Source of the DNA: Pseudomonas xionganensis
GTDB lineage: Bacteria > Pseudomonadota > Gammaproteobacteria > Pseudomonadales > Pseudomonadaceae
Assembly (NCBI RefSeq): GCF_009763245.1
Contig: NZ_WKJZ01000001.1
Span: forward strand, 186,001 to 250,000
Length of the DNA stretch: 64,000 nt
Direction of reading: 5' to 3'
Shown here: positions 1 to 8,337 of the stretch, one piece after another
How positions within the stretch are numbered: position 1 is the first letter of the stretch
Layout: every line of letters starts with the position of its first letter
Notes under the pieces: generated by a model
Database searches by the model: none
Seen by the model: the letters and a program-made list of their open reading frames with translations, nothing else
What the model was told of the DNA's origin: nothing
Position numbers and translations under genes: made by a program

Positions 1-677
1 ACCAGCCACGCTACAGCGAGCTGCGCCTGGATCGCAGTGCCCTGGAGGGCGAGGATCTGGCGCTGATCCTGCCCATGGGCCAGCCCAACTGCATCCAGGT
101 GTTCTATCGCCTGCATGAGCACAACGCCCTGGCGGAAATCAGCGTGCTGGACGAACACAACGGTCTGTGGCGCCAGCAGGTACCGTTCCGTGACGAACAG
201 AGCCTGCTCACGCCGCTGCAGCGCTTTCTGCAGTCGGTGCTGTACCGACGCAACGCCCTGCTGCCCCTGGACAGTCCGGAAAGCGCGCAGAGTCTGGATA
301 TTCTCTATTACCAGGTGCAGCCCGACGCGCCGCTACGGGCGCAACGTCTGGAACGACGCCCGGCGCCCAGCGCACCGATCAGCCACCCCTTCTATGACGT
401 GCAGGTGATCGTCGAGCCGGTGGCCGGGCGGCGCGCCCATATCACCCTGTACTGCAACCATCGGGAATTTTCCGAGCTGGAATATGCCGGCGACCTCTAC
501 GCCGCCGTGGCCGAGCATATCCTCGCCCAGCGCTCGGGCGGTGGCCGCTACCCCTGCTATATCACCGACCTGGACCTGTCCGCGGTGCTGGGCGAGGGTC
601 AGGCGCAGACGGTGCACTACCTGCGCTACAAGAGCCGACTGGAAGAAGCGCTGAATCATGCCCTTCAGCAGGCCTGA
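1..677 (+). CDS. cyaA: Class I adenylate cyclase, C-terminal part (5' end outside window)
   Basis: The reading frame is open from base 3 to the TGA at 675-677, giving the last 224 residues of a much larger protein. Class I (enterobacterial-type) adenylate cyclases make cAMP from ATP in the cytoplasm; their catalytic half is N-terminal, so what is visible here is the regulatory C-terminal half only. Identification rests on the residues seen (for example the NCIQVFYRLHEHN stretch) and on the neighbours rnk, cyaY and lptM-lysA-dapF, which flank cyaA in Pseudomonas and partly in enterics. The stop abuts the stop of the convergent rnk gene with no spacer, the shared bases forming TGATCA. Confidence 0.88.
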   Translation, partial: QPRYSELRLDRSALEGEDLALILPMGQPNCIQVFYRLHEHNALAEISVLDEHNGLWRQQVPFRDEQSLLTPLQRFLQSVLYRRNALLPLDSPESAQSLDILYYQVQPDAPLRAQRLERRPAPSAPISHPFYDVQVIVEPVAGRRAHITLYCNHREFSELEYAGDLYAAVAEHILAQRSGGGRYPCYITDLDLSAVLGEGQAQTVHYLRYKSRLEEALNHALQQA

Positions 678-1094
678 TCAGTTGGCCGGCTGGCTGTACT
701 CGCCCGCCGCTTCCGGCTGATATTCCACCGCCAGCAGGGTCAGCTTGAGCTGCTTGCCGCCGGGGGCCGGCCAGTCGATATGCTGGCCCACCGACAGGCC
801 CAGCAGGGCACTGCCCACCGGGGCGAGGATCGACACCTTGCCTTCACCGCCGGCATCCTGGGGGTAGACCAGGGTCAGGTGGTAGTCCTTGCCGCTGCTC
901 TCCTCGCGGCAATGCACCCGCGAGTTCATCGTCACCACCCCGGCCGGCACCTCGTTGTGCCCCACCACCTCGGCGCGATCCAGTTCGGCCTGCAGGGCGA
1001 TGGCGCCCGGGCCGTGATCGTCCAGGCTGTCGAGCAGGTGCTCAAGACGCTGCAGGTCGAGACGGGTGATGGTGATCGAGGGTGCGCTGGTCAT
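678..1094 (-). CDS. rnk: Rnk, regulator of nucleoside diphosphate kinase
   Basis: 138 residues, the usual Rnk length. Residues about 1-45 form a short helical region and about 50-128 a GreA/GreB C-terminal-like FKBP domain (TMNSRVHC, YPQDAGG, SILAPVGSALLGLSVGQ). Members bind RNA polymerase near the secondary channel but lack the long acidic coiled-coil tip that lets GreA/GreB stimulate transcript cleavage; Rnk is linked to control of nucleoside diphosphate kinase and, in P. aeruginosa, to alginate production. An out-of-frame ATG lies 11 bases upstream, directly behind an AGGAG; the in-frame ATG at 1094 gives the conserved N-terminus MTSAPSITITRLD. Convergent with and touching cyaA. Confidence 0.92.
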   Translation of the reverse strand: MTSAPSITITRLDLQRLEHLLDSLDDHGPGAIALQAELDRAEVVGHNEVPAGVVTMNSRVHCREESSGKDYHLTLVYPQDAGGEGKVSILAPVGSALLGLSVGQHIDWPAPGGKQLKLTLLAVEYQPEAAGEYSQPAN

Positions 1095-1155
1095 GGTGCG
1101 TGCATATCTCCTAAGCAGTAGGTAGCCAACAAGGCTTTTGCCACCGATGAAAAAA

Positions 1156-1186
1156 GCAAAACCCCATCACGAAGATGGGGTTTTGC
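1156..1186 (-). terminator. Intrinsic terminator after the cyaY-DUF1289 genes
   Basis: A perfect 13-bp stem, GCAAAACCCCATC (1156-1168) with GATGGGGTTTTGC (1174-1186), five-base loop. On the minus strand the stem is followed by a T-run (complement of 1150-1155), so it stops leftward transcripts from cyaY and the DUF1289 gene before they reach rnk. Confidence 0.9.
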
Positions 1187-1237
1187 CGGTGTTACAGCGA
1201 CCCTAACACAGCCACTCAAATAAACAAGACCGCCGGG

Positions 1238-1450
1238 TCATGAGGCTTTGCCACGCCGCTCCTGACGGGCCTGGGCGGCGGCGCAGATGGCCCGCTTGCC
1301 GGCACCATCGGCCTTGCCCCAGGCCAGTATCTCCGCAAGGGAGCGGCCGCAACCCAGGCAGATATCCTGCTCGTCCAGGCAGCACTGGCGGCGACAGGGT
1401 GAAGCCACCGTGTCGGTCGACTCAGAGTTCGTCGAATTCAAGATCGGCAC
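1238..1450 (-). CDS. DUF1289 small cysteine protein
   Basis: Up to 70 residues. The family signature is visible: a C-x3-C-x5-C-x-G-C cysteine cluster (SPCRRQCCLDEQDICLGCGR), followed by a LAEILAWGKA segment and a basic tail. DUF1289 proteins are small, probably metal or Fe-S binding, of unknown biochemical role. The longest frame starts with GTG at 1450 and overlaps the end of cyaY by 29 bases; a second GTG just before SPCRR (near 1405) could be the true start because the first residues are not family-like. The overlap suggests translational coupling to frataxin, which fits an iron or Fe-S theme, but that is inference. Confidence 0.8.
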   Translation of the reverse strand: MPILNSTNSESTDTVASPCRRQCCLDEQDICLGCGRSLAEILAWGKADGAGKRAICAAAQARQERRGKAS

Positions 1451-1754
1451 CCGACTGTTCCAGGGTGATGCGCGCCAGCATCTCGCCCAGCTGCTCGTCG
1501 CTGCTGTCGCAGATCCAGCGCTCGCTGGCCTGGTCGTAATCGAAATGAAAGCCCCCGGAACGCGCCGCCAGCCACAGCTGACGCAGCGGCTCCTGACGGC
1601 TGAAGATCAGCTGAGTGCCATTTTCAAAACGCACCGTCAGCACCCCGCCGGAGTTTTCCAGATCCAGGTCCAGATCGCTGTCATCGAAGATGTCTTCCAC
1701 CGCCTGCTGGGTGGCATCGACCAGATCGTGGAACCGCGCTTCACTCAAACTCAT
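1422..1754 (-). CDS. cyaY: CyaY, bacterial frataxin
   Basis: 110 residues, typical frataxin length. The N-terminal helix carries the acidic iron-binding ridge (EDIFDDSDLDLDLENSGG, about residues 20-37) followed by the beta-sheet core with conserved NGTQLIFSRQEPLRQLWLA and GFHFDY. CyaY binds iron and modulates IscS-dependent Fe-S cluster assembly. GAGG lies nine bases before the ATG. It overlaps the downstream DUF1289 gene; upstream sits a palindromic intergenic element and then araC on the same strand. Confidence 0.95.
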   Translation of the reverse strand: MSLSEARFHDLVDATQQAVEDIFDDSDLDLDLENSGGVLTVRFENGTQLIFSRQEPLRQLWLAARSGGFHFDYDQASERWICDSSDEQLGEMLARITLEQSGADLEFDEL

Positions 1755-1800
1755 TCAGACTTACCTCAAAAAAAATCAGCGACTACAAAAGTCTCGAATA

Positions 1801-1997
1801 TCTGACGCTATGAAAGCGTGACGAGCGACGGTTAGGCAAGGCGCAAGTAGGCGAGGAAGCGGAGTGTACGTCTGTACATGAGCAAAACTCGCTTCACTCG
1901 CCCTACGGGCCGCGCTGAAGCGCGTTAGCCACAAGTGGCTTTCCGCGCCTGCTTGCAACGCGGCATAACCGAGCGCAGTAGCTTTCATAACGTCAGA
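1801..1997. repeat. Palindromic intergenic element, copy A (long form)
   Basis: About 197 bp bounded by near-perfect inverted ends, TCTGACGCTATGAAAGC (1801-1817) and GCTTTCATAACGTCAGA (1981-1997), 16 of 17 matching. Internal landmarks are GACGAGCGACGG, AGGCAAGGCG, GCGGAGTGTACGTCTGTA, ATGAGC and CAACGCGGCATAACC. The same landmarks, in the same order, occur in copy B (43935-44053, reverse orientation) and more weakly in copy C (28823-28930). Compared with B it carries about 70 extra bases with small hairpins near 1900-1945. Its right end supplies the last codons and the TGA of the araC gene (1985-1987). Confidence 0.75.
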
Positions 1998-3022
1998 TGG
2001 CGCCGGTATTCGCCGGGGCTCTGCCCGGTCCAGCGGCGAAAGGCACGGGCCAGGGAGCCGGGCTCGCTGAAGCCGACCAGAAAGGCGATCTCCGCCAGTT
2101 CCAGGGCCGGGTCACGCAGGTAATGCAGCACCAGTTGCTGGCGGGTTTCGTCCACCAGCTGGTTGAAGGATAACCCGGCTTCGCGCAAACGCCGCTGCAG
2201 GGTACGCGGACTCAGGGCCAGGCGCGCGGCAATCTGCTGCAGATCCGCCCCGGCTTCCGGCAACTGCCGGGCCAGTTCCAGGCGCGCCCGGTCCAGCACG
2301 CTATGGCCCTGCTGGATCTCGACCAGCAGGCGATCGGCATAGGCATCCAGCATCAGCCGCACCTGGGCATCGGCCTGACCCAGGGGCGTGGTCAGCAAAC
2401 GCCTGGGGAACACCAGGGCATTGTCGGCCTGGCCGAACAGCACCGGGCAGCGAAAGATGCGCTGATGCTCGGTGATATCGGCCGGCGCCGGGTGCTGGAA
2501 ACGCACCTCGGTGGGCGGAATATCCAGACCGCTGATCCAGTGACCGAAGGTCACCCAGGCCGCCAGGGTTTCCTCGCTGAGCTGGCGCTGCTGCTGCGCC
2601 AGCAGCGGCTGCCAGCTGTGCGCGACCTGGGGCTCCAGACCTGCCCGGGGCGGCTCGTCGGCCAGGTCGACGCGACCCAGGTTACCCACCAGGGCAGCAT
2701 AGCGGGCCTGGCGATGCAGGGCGTCGGCCAGGGTCGCGCAACTCATGATCAGGTAGCCGAGCACGCCGTAATAACCGGGGCGCACCGCCTCGCCCAGGTG
2801 CAGGCCGAGGCAGTCGTCGCCGGTCAGCTTTACGCCCAGGCCGAGCAACTCCAGGTAGGCGCTGGCGGCGATACGCTGATCGCGCTGGGCCAGAATCTGC
2901 GGGCTGAGCTGCACCCTGGCCAGCAGGGCCTGGCTGTCGAGGCCCTGGCGCCCGAGGTAATCCAGCAATCCCTGCAGGTAGGCAACCGATACCGAGCTGC
3001 CCAGGGGGGCGGGGTGTTCCAT
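1985..3022 (-). CDS. AraC-family transcriptional regulator (OruR/FacR-like architecture)
   Basis: 345 residues. Residues about 1-220 form the Arabinose_bd-type effector or dimerisation domain found in the OruR/FacR/ArgR branch (SVAYLQGLLDYLGRQGL, GYYGVLGYLIMSC); about 235-345 hold the paired helix-turn-helix AraC DNA-binding domain (DLQQIAARLALSPRTLQRRLREAGLSF, then ELAEIAFLVGFSEPGSLARAFRRWTGQSPGEYR). It stands alone between cyaY and lptM with no catabolic partner, so its target is unknown. The stop codon lies inside the intergenic element at 1801-1997. It reads toward cyaY, but the roughly 230-bp gap makes an operon unlikely. Confidence 0.88.
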   Translation of the reverse strand: MEHPAPLGSSVSVAYLQGLLDYLGRQGLDSQALLARVQLSPQILAQRDQRIAASAYLELLGLGVKLTGDDCLGLHLGEAVRPGYYGVLGYLIMSCATLADALHRQARYAALVGNLGRVDLADEPPRAGLEPQVAHSWQPLLAQQQRQLSEETLAAWVTFGHWISGLDIPPTEVRFQHPAPADITEHQRIFRCPVLFGQADNALVFPRRLLTTPLGQADAQVRLMLDAYADRLLVEIQQGHSVLDRARLELARQLPEAGADLQQIAARLALSPRTLQRRLREAGLSFNQLVDETRQQLVLHYLRDPALELAEIAFLVGFSEPGSLARAFRRWTGQSPGEYRRHLTL

Positions 3023-3170
3023 GCGCGCTCCTTAAACCTGTGGCGATGGCACTGCAAAGTGCCCCTAAGATACAGGCAAAGCCCCGCCAGACGGGAACCC
3101 CAGCGCATAGGCAAGGCGCCGGGGGGCCGGTATACTCCGGCGCAATCATGCTTTTTACAAGGATCTGCCC

Positions 3171-3284
3171 ATGAAGCGCCTCTTCACTGCCCTGATCGCG
3201 CTGGTTGCCGTCACCACCCTGCTCACCGGCTGCGGCCAGAAAGGCCCGCTGTACCTTCCGGAAGACACCCAGCAGAGCGAATAA
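3171..3284 (+). CDS. lptM: LptM (LppL/YifL), small LPS-assembly lipoprotein
   Basis: 37-residue precursor with a lipoprotein signal (positive MKR, hydrophobic core, lipobox LLTGC; lipidated Cys21) and mature start CGQKGPLYLPEDTQQSE, matching the family signature C-G-x-K-G-P-L-Y. LptM is an outer-membrane lipoprotein that helps the LptD-LptE translocon reach its correctly disulfide-bonded form. The same short gene sits just upstream of dapF or lysA in enterics and Pseudomonas. AAGGA precedes the ATG; lysA starts ten bases after the stop, so the two are probably co-transcribed. Confidence 0.92.
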   Translation: MKRLFTALIALVAVTTLLTGCGQKGPLYLPEDTQQSE

Positions 3285-3293
3285 GGACGGTTT

Positions 3294-4541
3294 ATGAACG
3301 CCTTCAACTACCGCGACGGTGAACTCTTCGCGGAAGGCGTGGCCTTGTCCGCCATCGCCCAACGCTTCGGCACGCCGACCTACGTCTACTCCCGCGCCCA
3401 TATCGAAGCCCAGTATCACGCCTATGCCGATGCCCTGGCCGGCATGCCCCATCTGGTCTGCTTCGCGGTCAAGGCCAACTCCAATATCGGTGTACTGAAT
3501 GTCCTGGCGCGCCTGGGCGCCGGTTTCGACATCGTCTCCCGTGGCGAGCTGGAGCGCGTGCTGGCCGCCGGTGGGGAGGCGAGCAAGATCGTCTTCTCCG
3601 GTGTCGGCAAGAGCCGCGACGATATGCGCCGCGCCCTGGAAGTGGGCGTGCACTGCTTCAACGTCGAGTCCACCGAAGAGCTGGAGCGCCTGCAGCTGGT
3701 GGCCGCCGAGCTGGGCAAGACCGCCGCCATTTCCCTGCGAGTCAACCCCGACGTGGACGCCGGCACCCACCCGTACATTTCCACCGGCCTCAAGGAAAAC
3801 AAGTTCGGCATCGATATCGAGCAGGCCGAGGCCGTTTACGCCCGCGCCGCCGAGCTGCCCAATCTGCAGATCGTCGGGGTCGACTGCCATATCGGCTCGC
3901 AGCTGACCACCCTACCGCCCTTCCTCGATGCCCTTGATCGCCTGCTGGTGCTGATCGACCGCCTGGCCGCGCGCGGCATCCGCATCAAGCATCTGGATTT
4001 GGGCGGTGGCCTCGGCGTGCAGTACCGCGACGAGCAGCCGCCACTGGCCGGCGATTACATCAAGGCGGTACGCGAGCGTATTGCCGGTCGCGATCTGGCC
4101 CTGGTGTTCGAACCGGGCCGTTCGATCGTGGCCAACGCCGGCGTGCTGCTGACCCGCGTCGAGTACCTCAAGCACACCGAGCACAAGGATTTCGCCATCG
4201 TCGATGCGGCGATGAACGATCTGATCCGCCCGGCCCTGTACCAGGCCTGGATGGACGTGCAGGCAGTACAGCCACGCGCCGGCGGCAGCCGTAACTACGA
4301 CATTGTCGGGCCGATCTGCGAGACCGGCGACTTCCTGGCCAAGGACCGCGAGCTGGTGCTGGCCGAAGGCGACCTGCTGGCCGTGCGTTCGGCCGGCGCC
4401 TATGGCTTTGTCATGAGCTCCAACTACAACACCCGTGGCCGCGCCGCCGAGGTGCTGGTGGATGGTGAACAGGCCTTCGAAGTGCGTCGCCGCGAGACGC
4501 TCGGCGAACTCTTTGCGGGCGAAAGCCGCCTGCCGGAGTAA
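3294..4541 (+). CDS. lysA: Diaminopimelate decarboxylase
   Basis: 415 residues, normal length. Catalyses the last step of lysine synthesis, meso-diaminopimelate to L-lysine plus CO2, with PLP in the cytoplasm. Seen: PLP lysine in [10 protein letters not shown] (Lys60), the glycine-rich phosphate loop [23 protein letters not shown], and the catalytic GPICETGD (Cys near 342) that contributes across the dimer interface. Five bases separate its stop from dapF, which supplies the substrate, so lptM-lysA-dapF-DUF484 looks like one transcription unit. Confidence 0.97.
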   Translation: MNAFNYRDGELFAEGVALSAIAQRFGTPTYVYSRAHIEAQYHAYADALAGMPHLVCFAVKANSNIGVLNVLARLGAGFDIVSRGELERVLAAGGEASKIVFSGVGKSRDDMRRALEVGVHCFNVESTEELERLQLVAAELGKTAAISLRVNPDVDAGTHPYISTGLKENKFGIDIEQAEAVYARAAELPNLQIVGVDCHIGSQLTTLPPFLDALDRLLVLIDRLAARGIRIKHLDLGGGLGVQYRDEQPPLAGDYIKAVRERIAGRDLALVFEPGRSIVANAGVLLTRVEYLKHTEHKDFAIVDAAMNDLIRPALYQAWMDVQAVQPRAGGSRNYDIVGPICETGDFLAKDRELVLAEGDLLAVRSAGAYGFVMSSNYNTRGRAAEVLVDGEQAFEVRRRETLGELFAGESRLPE

Positions 4542-4546
4542 GACCG

Positions 4547-5377
4547 ATGCTATTGCGCTTTACCAAGATGCACGGCCTGGGCAACGACTTTATGGTCCTC
4601 GACCTGGTCAGCCAGCACGCCCATATCCAGCCGAAGAATGCCAAGGCCTGGGGTGATCGCCACACCGGCGTGGGCTTCGATCAGCTGCTGATCGTCGAGC
4701 CACCGAGCAATCCGGACGTGGACTTTCGCTACCGCATCTTCAATGCCGACGGCTCGGAAGTGGAACAGTGCGGCAACGGCGCGCGCTGCTTTGCCCGCTT
4801 CGTGCTGGACAAGCGCCTGACCGTGAAGAAGCAGATCCGCGTGGAAACCAAGGGCGGCATTATCGAACTGGACGTGCGCGCCGACGGCCAGGTACGGGTC
4901 AATATGGGCCCGCCGCGCCTGGTCCCGGCAGAGATCCCGTTCCAGGCCGAGCAGCAGGCCCTGAGCTACCCGGTCGAGGTGGACGGCCAGCAGGTCGAAC
5001 TGGCCGCGGTGTCCATGGGTAACCCCCATGGGGTGCTGCGCGTGGATAACGTCGACAGCGCGCCGGTACATGAGCTGGGGCCGAAGCTGGAACACCACCC
5101 ACGCTTCCCGCAGCGAGCCAATATTGGCTTCCTCCAGGTGATCGACCGCAAGCAGGCCAAGCTGCGCGTGTGGGAACGCGGCGCAGGGGAAACCCAGGCC
5201 TGTGGCACTGGCGCCTGCGCCGCCGCAGTGGCGGCAATCAGCCAGGGCTGGATGGATTCGCCGCTGCAGATCGAACTGCCCGGCGGCCGCCTTTCCATCG
5301 AGTGGGCAGGCCCCGGCCAGCCCGTTATGATGACCGGCCCCGCCGTACGGGTGTACGAAGGACAGGTTCGCCTATGA
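4547..5377 (+). CDS. dapF: Diaminopimelate epimerase
   Basis: 276 residues. Interconverts LL- and meso-diaminopimelate without a cofactor, feeding lysine and peptidoglycan synthesis. The two active-site thiols are present: Cys75 in [13 protein letters not shown] and Cys219 in [13 protein letters not shown]. Other family blocks are KMHGLGNDF at the N-terminus and SMGNPHGV. The TGA stop overlaps the ATG of the DUF484 gene (ATGA at 5374-5377), a sign of translational coupling. Confidence 0.97.
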   Translation: MLLRFTKMHGLGNDFMVLDLVSQHAHIQPKNAKAWGDRHTGVGFDQLLIVEPPSNPDVDFRYRIFNADGSEVEQCGNGARCFARFVLDKRLTVKKQIRVETKGGIIELDVRADGQVRVNMGPPRLVPAEIPFQAEQQALSYPVEVDGQQVELAAVSMGNPHGVLRVDNVDSAPVHELGPKLEHHPRFPQRANIGFLQVIDRKQAKLRVWERGAGETQACGTGACAAAVAAISQGWMDSPLQIELPGGRLSIEWAGPGQPVMMTGPAVRVYEGQVRL

Positions 5378-6069
5378 CAGACCAGCAGGATTCACCCAAG
5401 CCACTGGATTCGGAAACGGTCGCAGCTTACCTGCGCCTGCATCCGGAGTTCTTTATAGATCACGACGAGCTGATCCCCGAGCTGCGCATTCCGCACCAGC
5501 GTGGCGACACCGTGTCGCTGGTCGAGCGCCAGGTGAAGCTGCTGCGCGAACGCAATATCGAGATGCGCCACCGCCTGTCGCAACTGATGGACGTGGCCCG
5601 CGACAACGACCGCCTGTTCGACAAGACCCGCCGCCTGGTGCTCGACCTGCTCGATGCGGCCAGCCTGGAAGAAGTGGTCAGCGCCGTGGAAGACAGCCTG
5701 CGCCGCGAGTTTCAGGTGCCCTTTGTCAGCCTGATCCTGTTCAGCGACGCCGCCCTGCCGGTGGGTCGCTCGGTCAGCAGCGCCGAGGCGCACCAGGCCA
5801 TCGGCGGCCTGCTGGCCGGCGGCAAGACCATCTGCGGCGTACTGCGCGACCACGAACTGAGTTTCCTCTTCGGCGAGCAGGGCAGCCAGGTCGGCTCGGC
5901 CGCCGTGGTCAGTCTCAGCCACCAGGGCCTGCATGGCGTGCTGGCCATCGGCAGCGCCGACCCGCAGCATTACAAGAGTTCGCTCGGCACCCTCTTCCTC
6001 GGCTATATCGCCGAAGTGCTGGCCCGCGTGGTGCCGGGCTTTGCCCAGCCGCTGCGTTCGGTCAGATAG
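5374..6069 (+). CDS. DUF484 family protein (GAF-like)
   Basis: 231 residues from the ATG that overlaps the dapF stop. N-terminal part has the family start ([26 protein letters not shown]), then a coiled-coil stretch with [15 protein letters not shown], and a C-terminal GAF-like fold (about 90-220; [27 protein letters not shown]). Function unknown. The gene is nearly always between dapF and xerC in gammaproteobacteria, so a link to recombination or cell-envelope synthesis has been suspected, without proof here. Confidence 0.88.
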   Translation: MTDQQDSPKPLDSETVAAYLRLHPEFFIDHDELIPELRIPHQRGDTVSLVERQVKLLRERNIEMRHRLSQLMDVARDNDRLFDKTRRLVLDLLDAASLEEVVSAVEDSLRREFQVPFVSLILFSDAALPVGRSVSSAEAHQAIGGLLAGGKTICGVLRDHELSFLFGEQGSQVGSAAVVSLSHQGLHGVLAIGSADPQHYKSSLGTLFLGYIAEVLARVVPGFAQPLRSVR

Positions 6070-6088
6070 CCGCATAACACGGGCAGAC

Positions 6089-6118
6089 GTAGGGTGGATG
6101 ACGCGTTGCTCATCCGCC
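6089..6118. repeat. GTAGGGTGGATGAC-type dispersed repeat, copy 1
   Basis: GTAGGGTGGATGACG (6089-6103) followed by a short spacer and TCATCCGCC, a partial inverted match of the first half. It lies in the 92-bp gap between the DUF484 gene and xerC. The same 15-mer recurs at 57710-57724, and two related halves face each other at 20125-20194. Confidence 0.7.
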
Positions 6119-6161
6119 AGGGTCGTTACCGCACCTGATGCCGCGCCCACCGGGAGCTGCC

Positions 6162-7058
6162 ATGCAAGACCAACTGGACGCCTACCTTGAACACCTGCGC
6201 AGCGAACGCCAGCTGTCACCCCATACCCTGAGCGGCTACGGCCAGGATCTGGCCAAGTTGCTGGCCTTCTGCACCAGCGAGAGCCTGAGCGACTGGCGCC
6301 AGCTGGACACCCCACGCCTGCGCCGCCTGCTCGGCCGCCTGCACCTGGAGGGCCAATCCAGCCGCAGCCTGGCGCGCCTGCTCTCGGCCACCCGTGGGCT
6401 GTACCGCTATCTGCTGCGCGAAGGCCTGTGCGAGAGCGACCCGGCCAGCGGCCTGATGCCGCCCAAGGGCGAACGGCGCCTGCCCCGCACCCTGGACACC
6501 GACCGCGCCGCGCAACTGCTCGATGGGGCCCTGGAAGACGACTTTATCGCCCGCCGCGACCAGGCCATGCTGGAGCTGTTCTATTCCTCCGGGCTGCGCC
6601 TGTCGGAGCTGGTCGGCCTGAATCTGGACGGCCTGGACCTGCCCGCCGGCCTGGTGCGGGTGATCGGCAAGGGCAACAAGACCCGTGAACTGCCGGTGGG
6701 GCGCATGGCCCGCCAGGCCCTGGAACACTGGCTGCCGCTGCGCGCCCTGGCCAAGCCGGCCGATGGCGCGGTGTTTATCAGCCAGCAGGGCCGCCGCCTC
6801 GGCCCTCGTGCAGTGCAACTGCGGGTACGCCAGGCCGGCGTACGCGAGCTGGGTCAACACCTGCATCCGCATATGCTGCGCCACAGCTTCGCCAGCCATA
6901 TGCTGGAGTCCTCCCAGGACCTGCGCGCCGTGCAGGAGCTGCTCGGGCATGCCGATATCGCCACCACCCAGGTCTACACCCACCTGGATTTCCAGCACCT
7001 GGCCAAGGTCTACGACCAGGCACACCCCCGGGCCAAACGCAAAGGCAGTACAGAATGA
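6162..7058 (+). CDS. xerC: XerC, site-specific tyrosine recombinase
   Basis: 298 residues from the ATG at 6162, which follows CGGGAG by five bases; an in-frame ATG at 6138 has no such site. Works with XerD at dif to resolve chromosome dimers at the division septum. N-terminal SAM-like DNA-binding domain (about 1-90) and C-terminal catalytic domain with the full set Arg146, Lys170, His237, Arg240, His263 and nucleophile Tyr272 ([47 protein letters not shown]). Overlaps the following HAD gene by four bases (ATGA). Confidence 0.96.
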   Translation: MQDQLDAYLEHLRSERQLSPHTLSGYGQDLAKLLAFCTSESLSDWRQLDTPRLRRLLGRLHLEGQSSRSLARLLSATRGLYRYLLREGLCESDPASGLMPPKGERRLPRTLDTDRAAQLLDGALEDDFIARRDQAMLELFYSSGLRLSELVGLNLDGLDLPAGLVRVIGKGNKTRELPVGRMARQALEHWLPLRALAKPADGAVFISQQGRRLGPRAVQLRVRQAGVRELGQHLHPHMLRHSFASHMLESSQDLRAVQELLGHADIATTQVYTHLDFQHLAKVYDQAHPRAKRKGSTE

Positions 7059-7750
7059 GCATTCAGCTGATCACCTTCGACCTCGATGACACCCTGTGGG
7101 ATGTCACCCCGGTGATGCAGGACGCCGAAGCGGCGCTGCGCAACTGGCTGGCCCTGCATGCCCCGCGCCTGGGGGCCGTGCCGGTGGAACACCTGTGGGC
7201 CATCCGCGCCCGCCTGCTGCAAGCCGACCCCATGCTCAGGCACCGCCTCAGCGAGCTGCGCCGGCGCATCCTGTTCCACGCCCTGAGCGAGGCCGGCTAC
7301 CCCGAACAGGACGCCCGGGCCCTGGCCGAAGCCGGTTTTCAGGTGTTTCTCGCCGCCCGCCACCAGGTCGAGCTGTTCGCCGAGGTGCACCCGACCCTGG
7401 AAGCCCTGGCCAACCGCTATCAGCTCGGGGTAATCACCAACGGCAATGCCGACGTGCGCCGCCTGGGCCTGGCCGACTACTTCCAATTCGCCCTGTGCGC
7501 CGAGGAACTGGGGGTGGGCAAGCCCGACCCCAAGCCTTTCGAAGAAGCCCTCAAACGCGCCGGAATCGCCGCCGAGCATGCGGTGCATATCGGCGACCAC
7601 CCCAGCGACGATATCGCCGGCGCGCAGGCCGCCGGCCTGCGCGCCATCTGGTTCAATCCCCAGGGCAAGATCTGGGACGCCAGCCACCGCCCCCATGCCG
7701 AGATCGCCAGCCTGGCCGAATTGCCGGCACTGCTGCATAGCTGGGCGTAG
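7055..7750 (+). CDS. HAD-superfamily hydrolase (YigB-like phosphatase)
   Basis: 231 residues. All four haloacid dehalogenase motifs are visible: FDLDDTLWD (nucleophile Asp9, Asp11), ITNGN, the lysine in GVGKPDPK, and [11 protein letters not shown]. Subfamily I cap region lies between motifs I and II. In enterics the equivalent gene (yigB) also follows xerC and encodes an FMN/5-amino-6-ribitylaminouracil phosphate phosphatase; whether this protein has the same substrate is inference. Translationally coupled to xerC by the ATGA overlap and followed by a terminator. Confidence 0.88.
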   Translation: MSIQLITFDLDDTLWDVTPVMQDAEAALRNWLALHAPRLGAVPVEHLWAIRARLLQADPMLRHRLSELRRRILFHALSEAGYPEQDARALAEAGFQVFLAARHQVELFAEVHPTLEALANRYQLGVITNGNADVRRLGLADYFQFALCAEELGVGKPDPKPFEEALKRAGIAAEHAVHIGDHPSDDIAGAQAAGLRAIWFNPQGKIWDASHRPHAEIASLAELPALLHSWA

Positions 7751-7761
7751 CGACCAATAAA

Positions 7762-7790
7762 AAACCCGCAGGCTTTTGGCCTGCGGGTTT
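7762..7790. terminator. Bidirectional terminator between the HAD gene and sutA
   Basis: Twelve-bp stem AAACCCGCAGGC / GCCTGCGGGTTT with a TTTTG loop; A-rich on the left and T-rich on the right, so it can end both the rightward xerC-HAD transcript and the leftward sutA transcript. Confidence 0.85.
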
Positions 7791-7807
7791 GCGATTCGGG
7801 CAGTCAA

Positions 7808-8134
7808 TCAGATGGGACGACTGCCGTACTTGCTGTCCGGCTTCTTGGGCGGGTCGGCCACCACATTGGCTTCGACTTCCTGCACCTTGCCGCCACGGGC
7901 GAGGAACTCTTCCATGGCCCGGGCCAGGGCATCGCGCTCCTTCTGCTTGGCCTCGATGCTGGGCAGTTCTTCGACCTCGACAGCAGCCTTGGCCTTCTTG
8001 CTCTTGCTGGCCGGGACGACCTCGTCGTCGCCATCGTCATCGACACTGTCACCGTCGTCCGCGGCCGCCAGCTCTTCGCCGTCGTCCTCGTCTACACCTT
8101 CCAGCTCGTCCTGTTCCAGATCTTCGTCGCTCAT
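7808..8134 (-). CDS. sutA: SutA, RNA polymerase-binding growth-arrest regulator
   Basis: 108 residues from the ATG at 8134, which has GAGG six bases upstream; an in-frame ATG four codons earlier lacks this. Very acidic disordered N-terminus (DEDLEQDELEGVDEDDGEE), a Lys/Ala patch (SKSKKAKAA), one predicted helix (KQKERDALARAMEEFLARGG) and a conserved C-terminal tail ending DPPKKPDSKYGSRPI. SutA of P. aeruginosa is an intrinsically disordered protein that binds RNA polymerase and affects rRNA and other transcription in slow growth. Assignment rests on these sequence features and my recollection of the family tail. Confidence 0.82.
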   Translation of the reverse strand: MSDEDLEQDELEGVDEDDGEELAAADDGDSVDDDGDDEVVPASKSKKAKAAVEVEELPSIEAKQKERDALARAMEEFLARGGKVQEVEANVVADPPKKPDSKYGSRPI

Positions 8135-8297
8135 GTTCAACCTCATGACTTGCGAAAAGCAGAGTAGTTATAGCCCAGCTGCGTCAGCTTTCTAACGTCG
8201 CCGGAAAAAATTCAACGGGTCTTGCTTTGGGCGCGGGCTCGCGCCAGGGCCAAACACGCTTTACGGCGCGCATTCTAGCGCGCCTGCAAAAAAAACA

Positions 8298-8319
8298 AAG
8301 GGCGCCCGCAGGCGCCCTT
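8298..8319 (-). terminator. Intrinsic terminator of the amt transcript
   Basis: Nine-bp stem AAGGGCGCC / GGCGCCCTT with CGCA loop; on the minus strand it is followed by TTTGTTTTTTTT. It lies 19 bases beyond the amt stop. Confidence 0.88.
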
Positions 8320-8337
8320 GGTCTAACACTGAATCAA

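Noticed and set aside
1776..1988. Small ORF (70 codons) in the cyaY-araC gap
   Set aside because: It lies entirely in the palindromic repeat element, has no ribosome binding site and no family resemblance.
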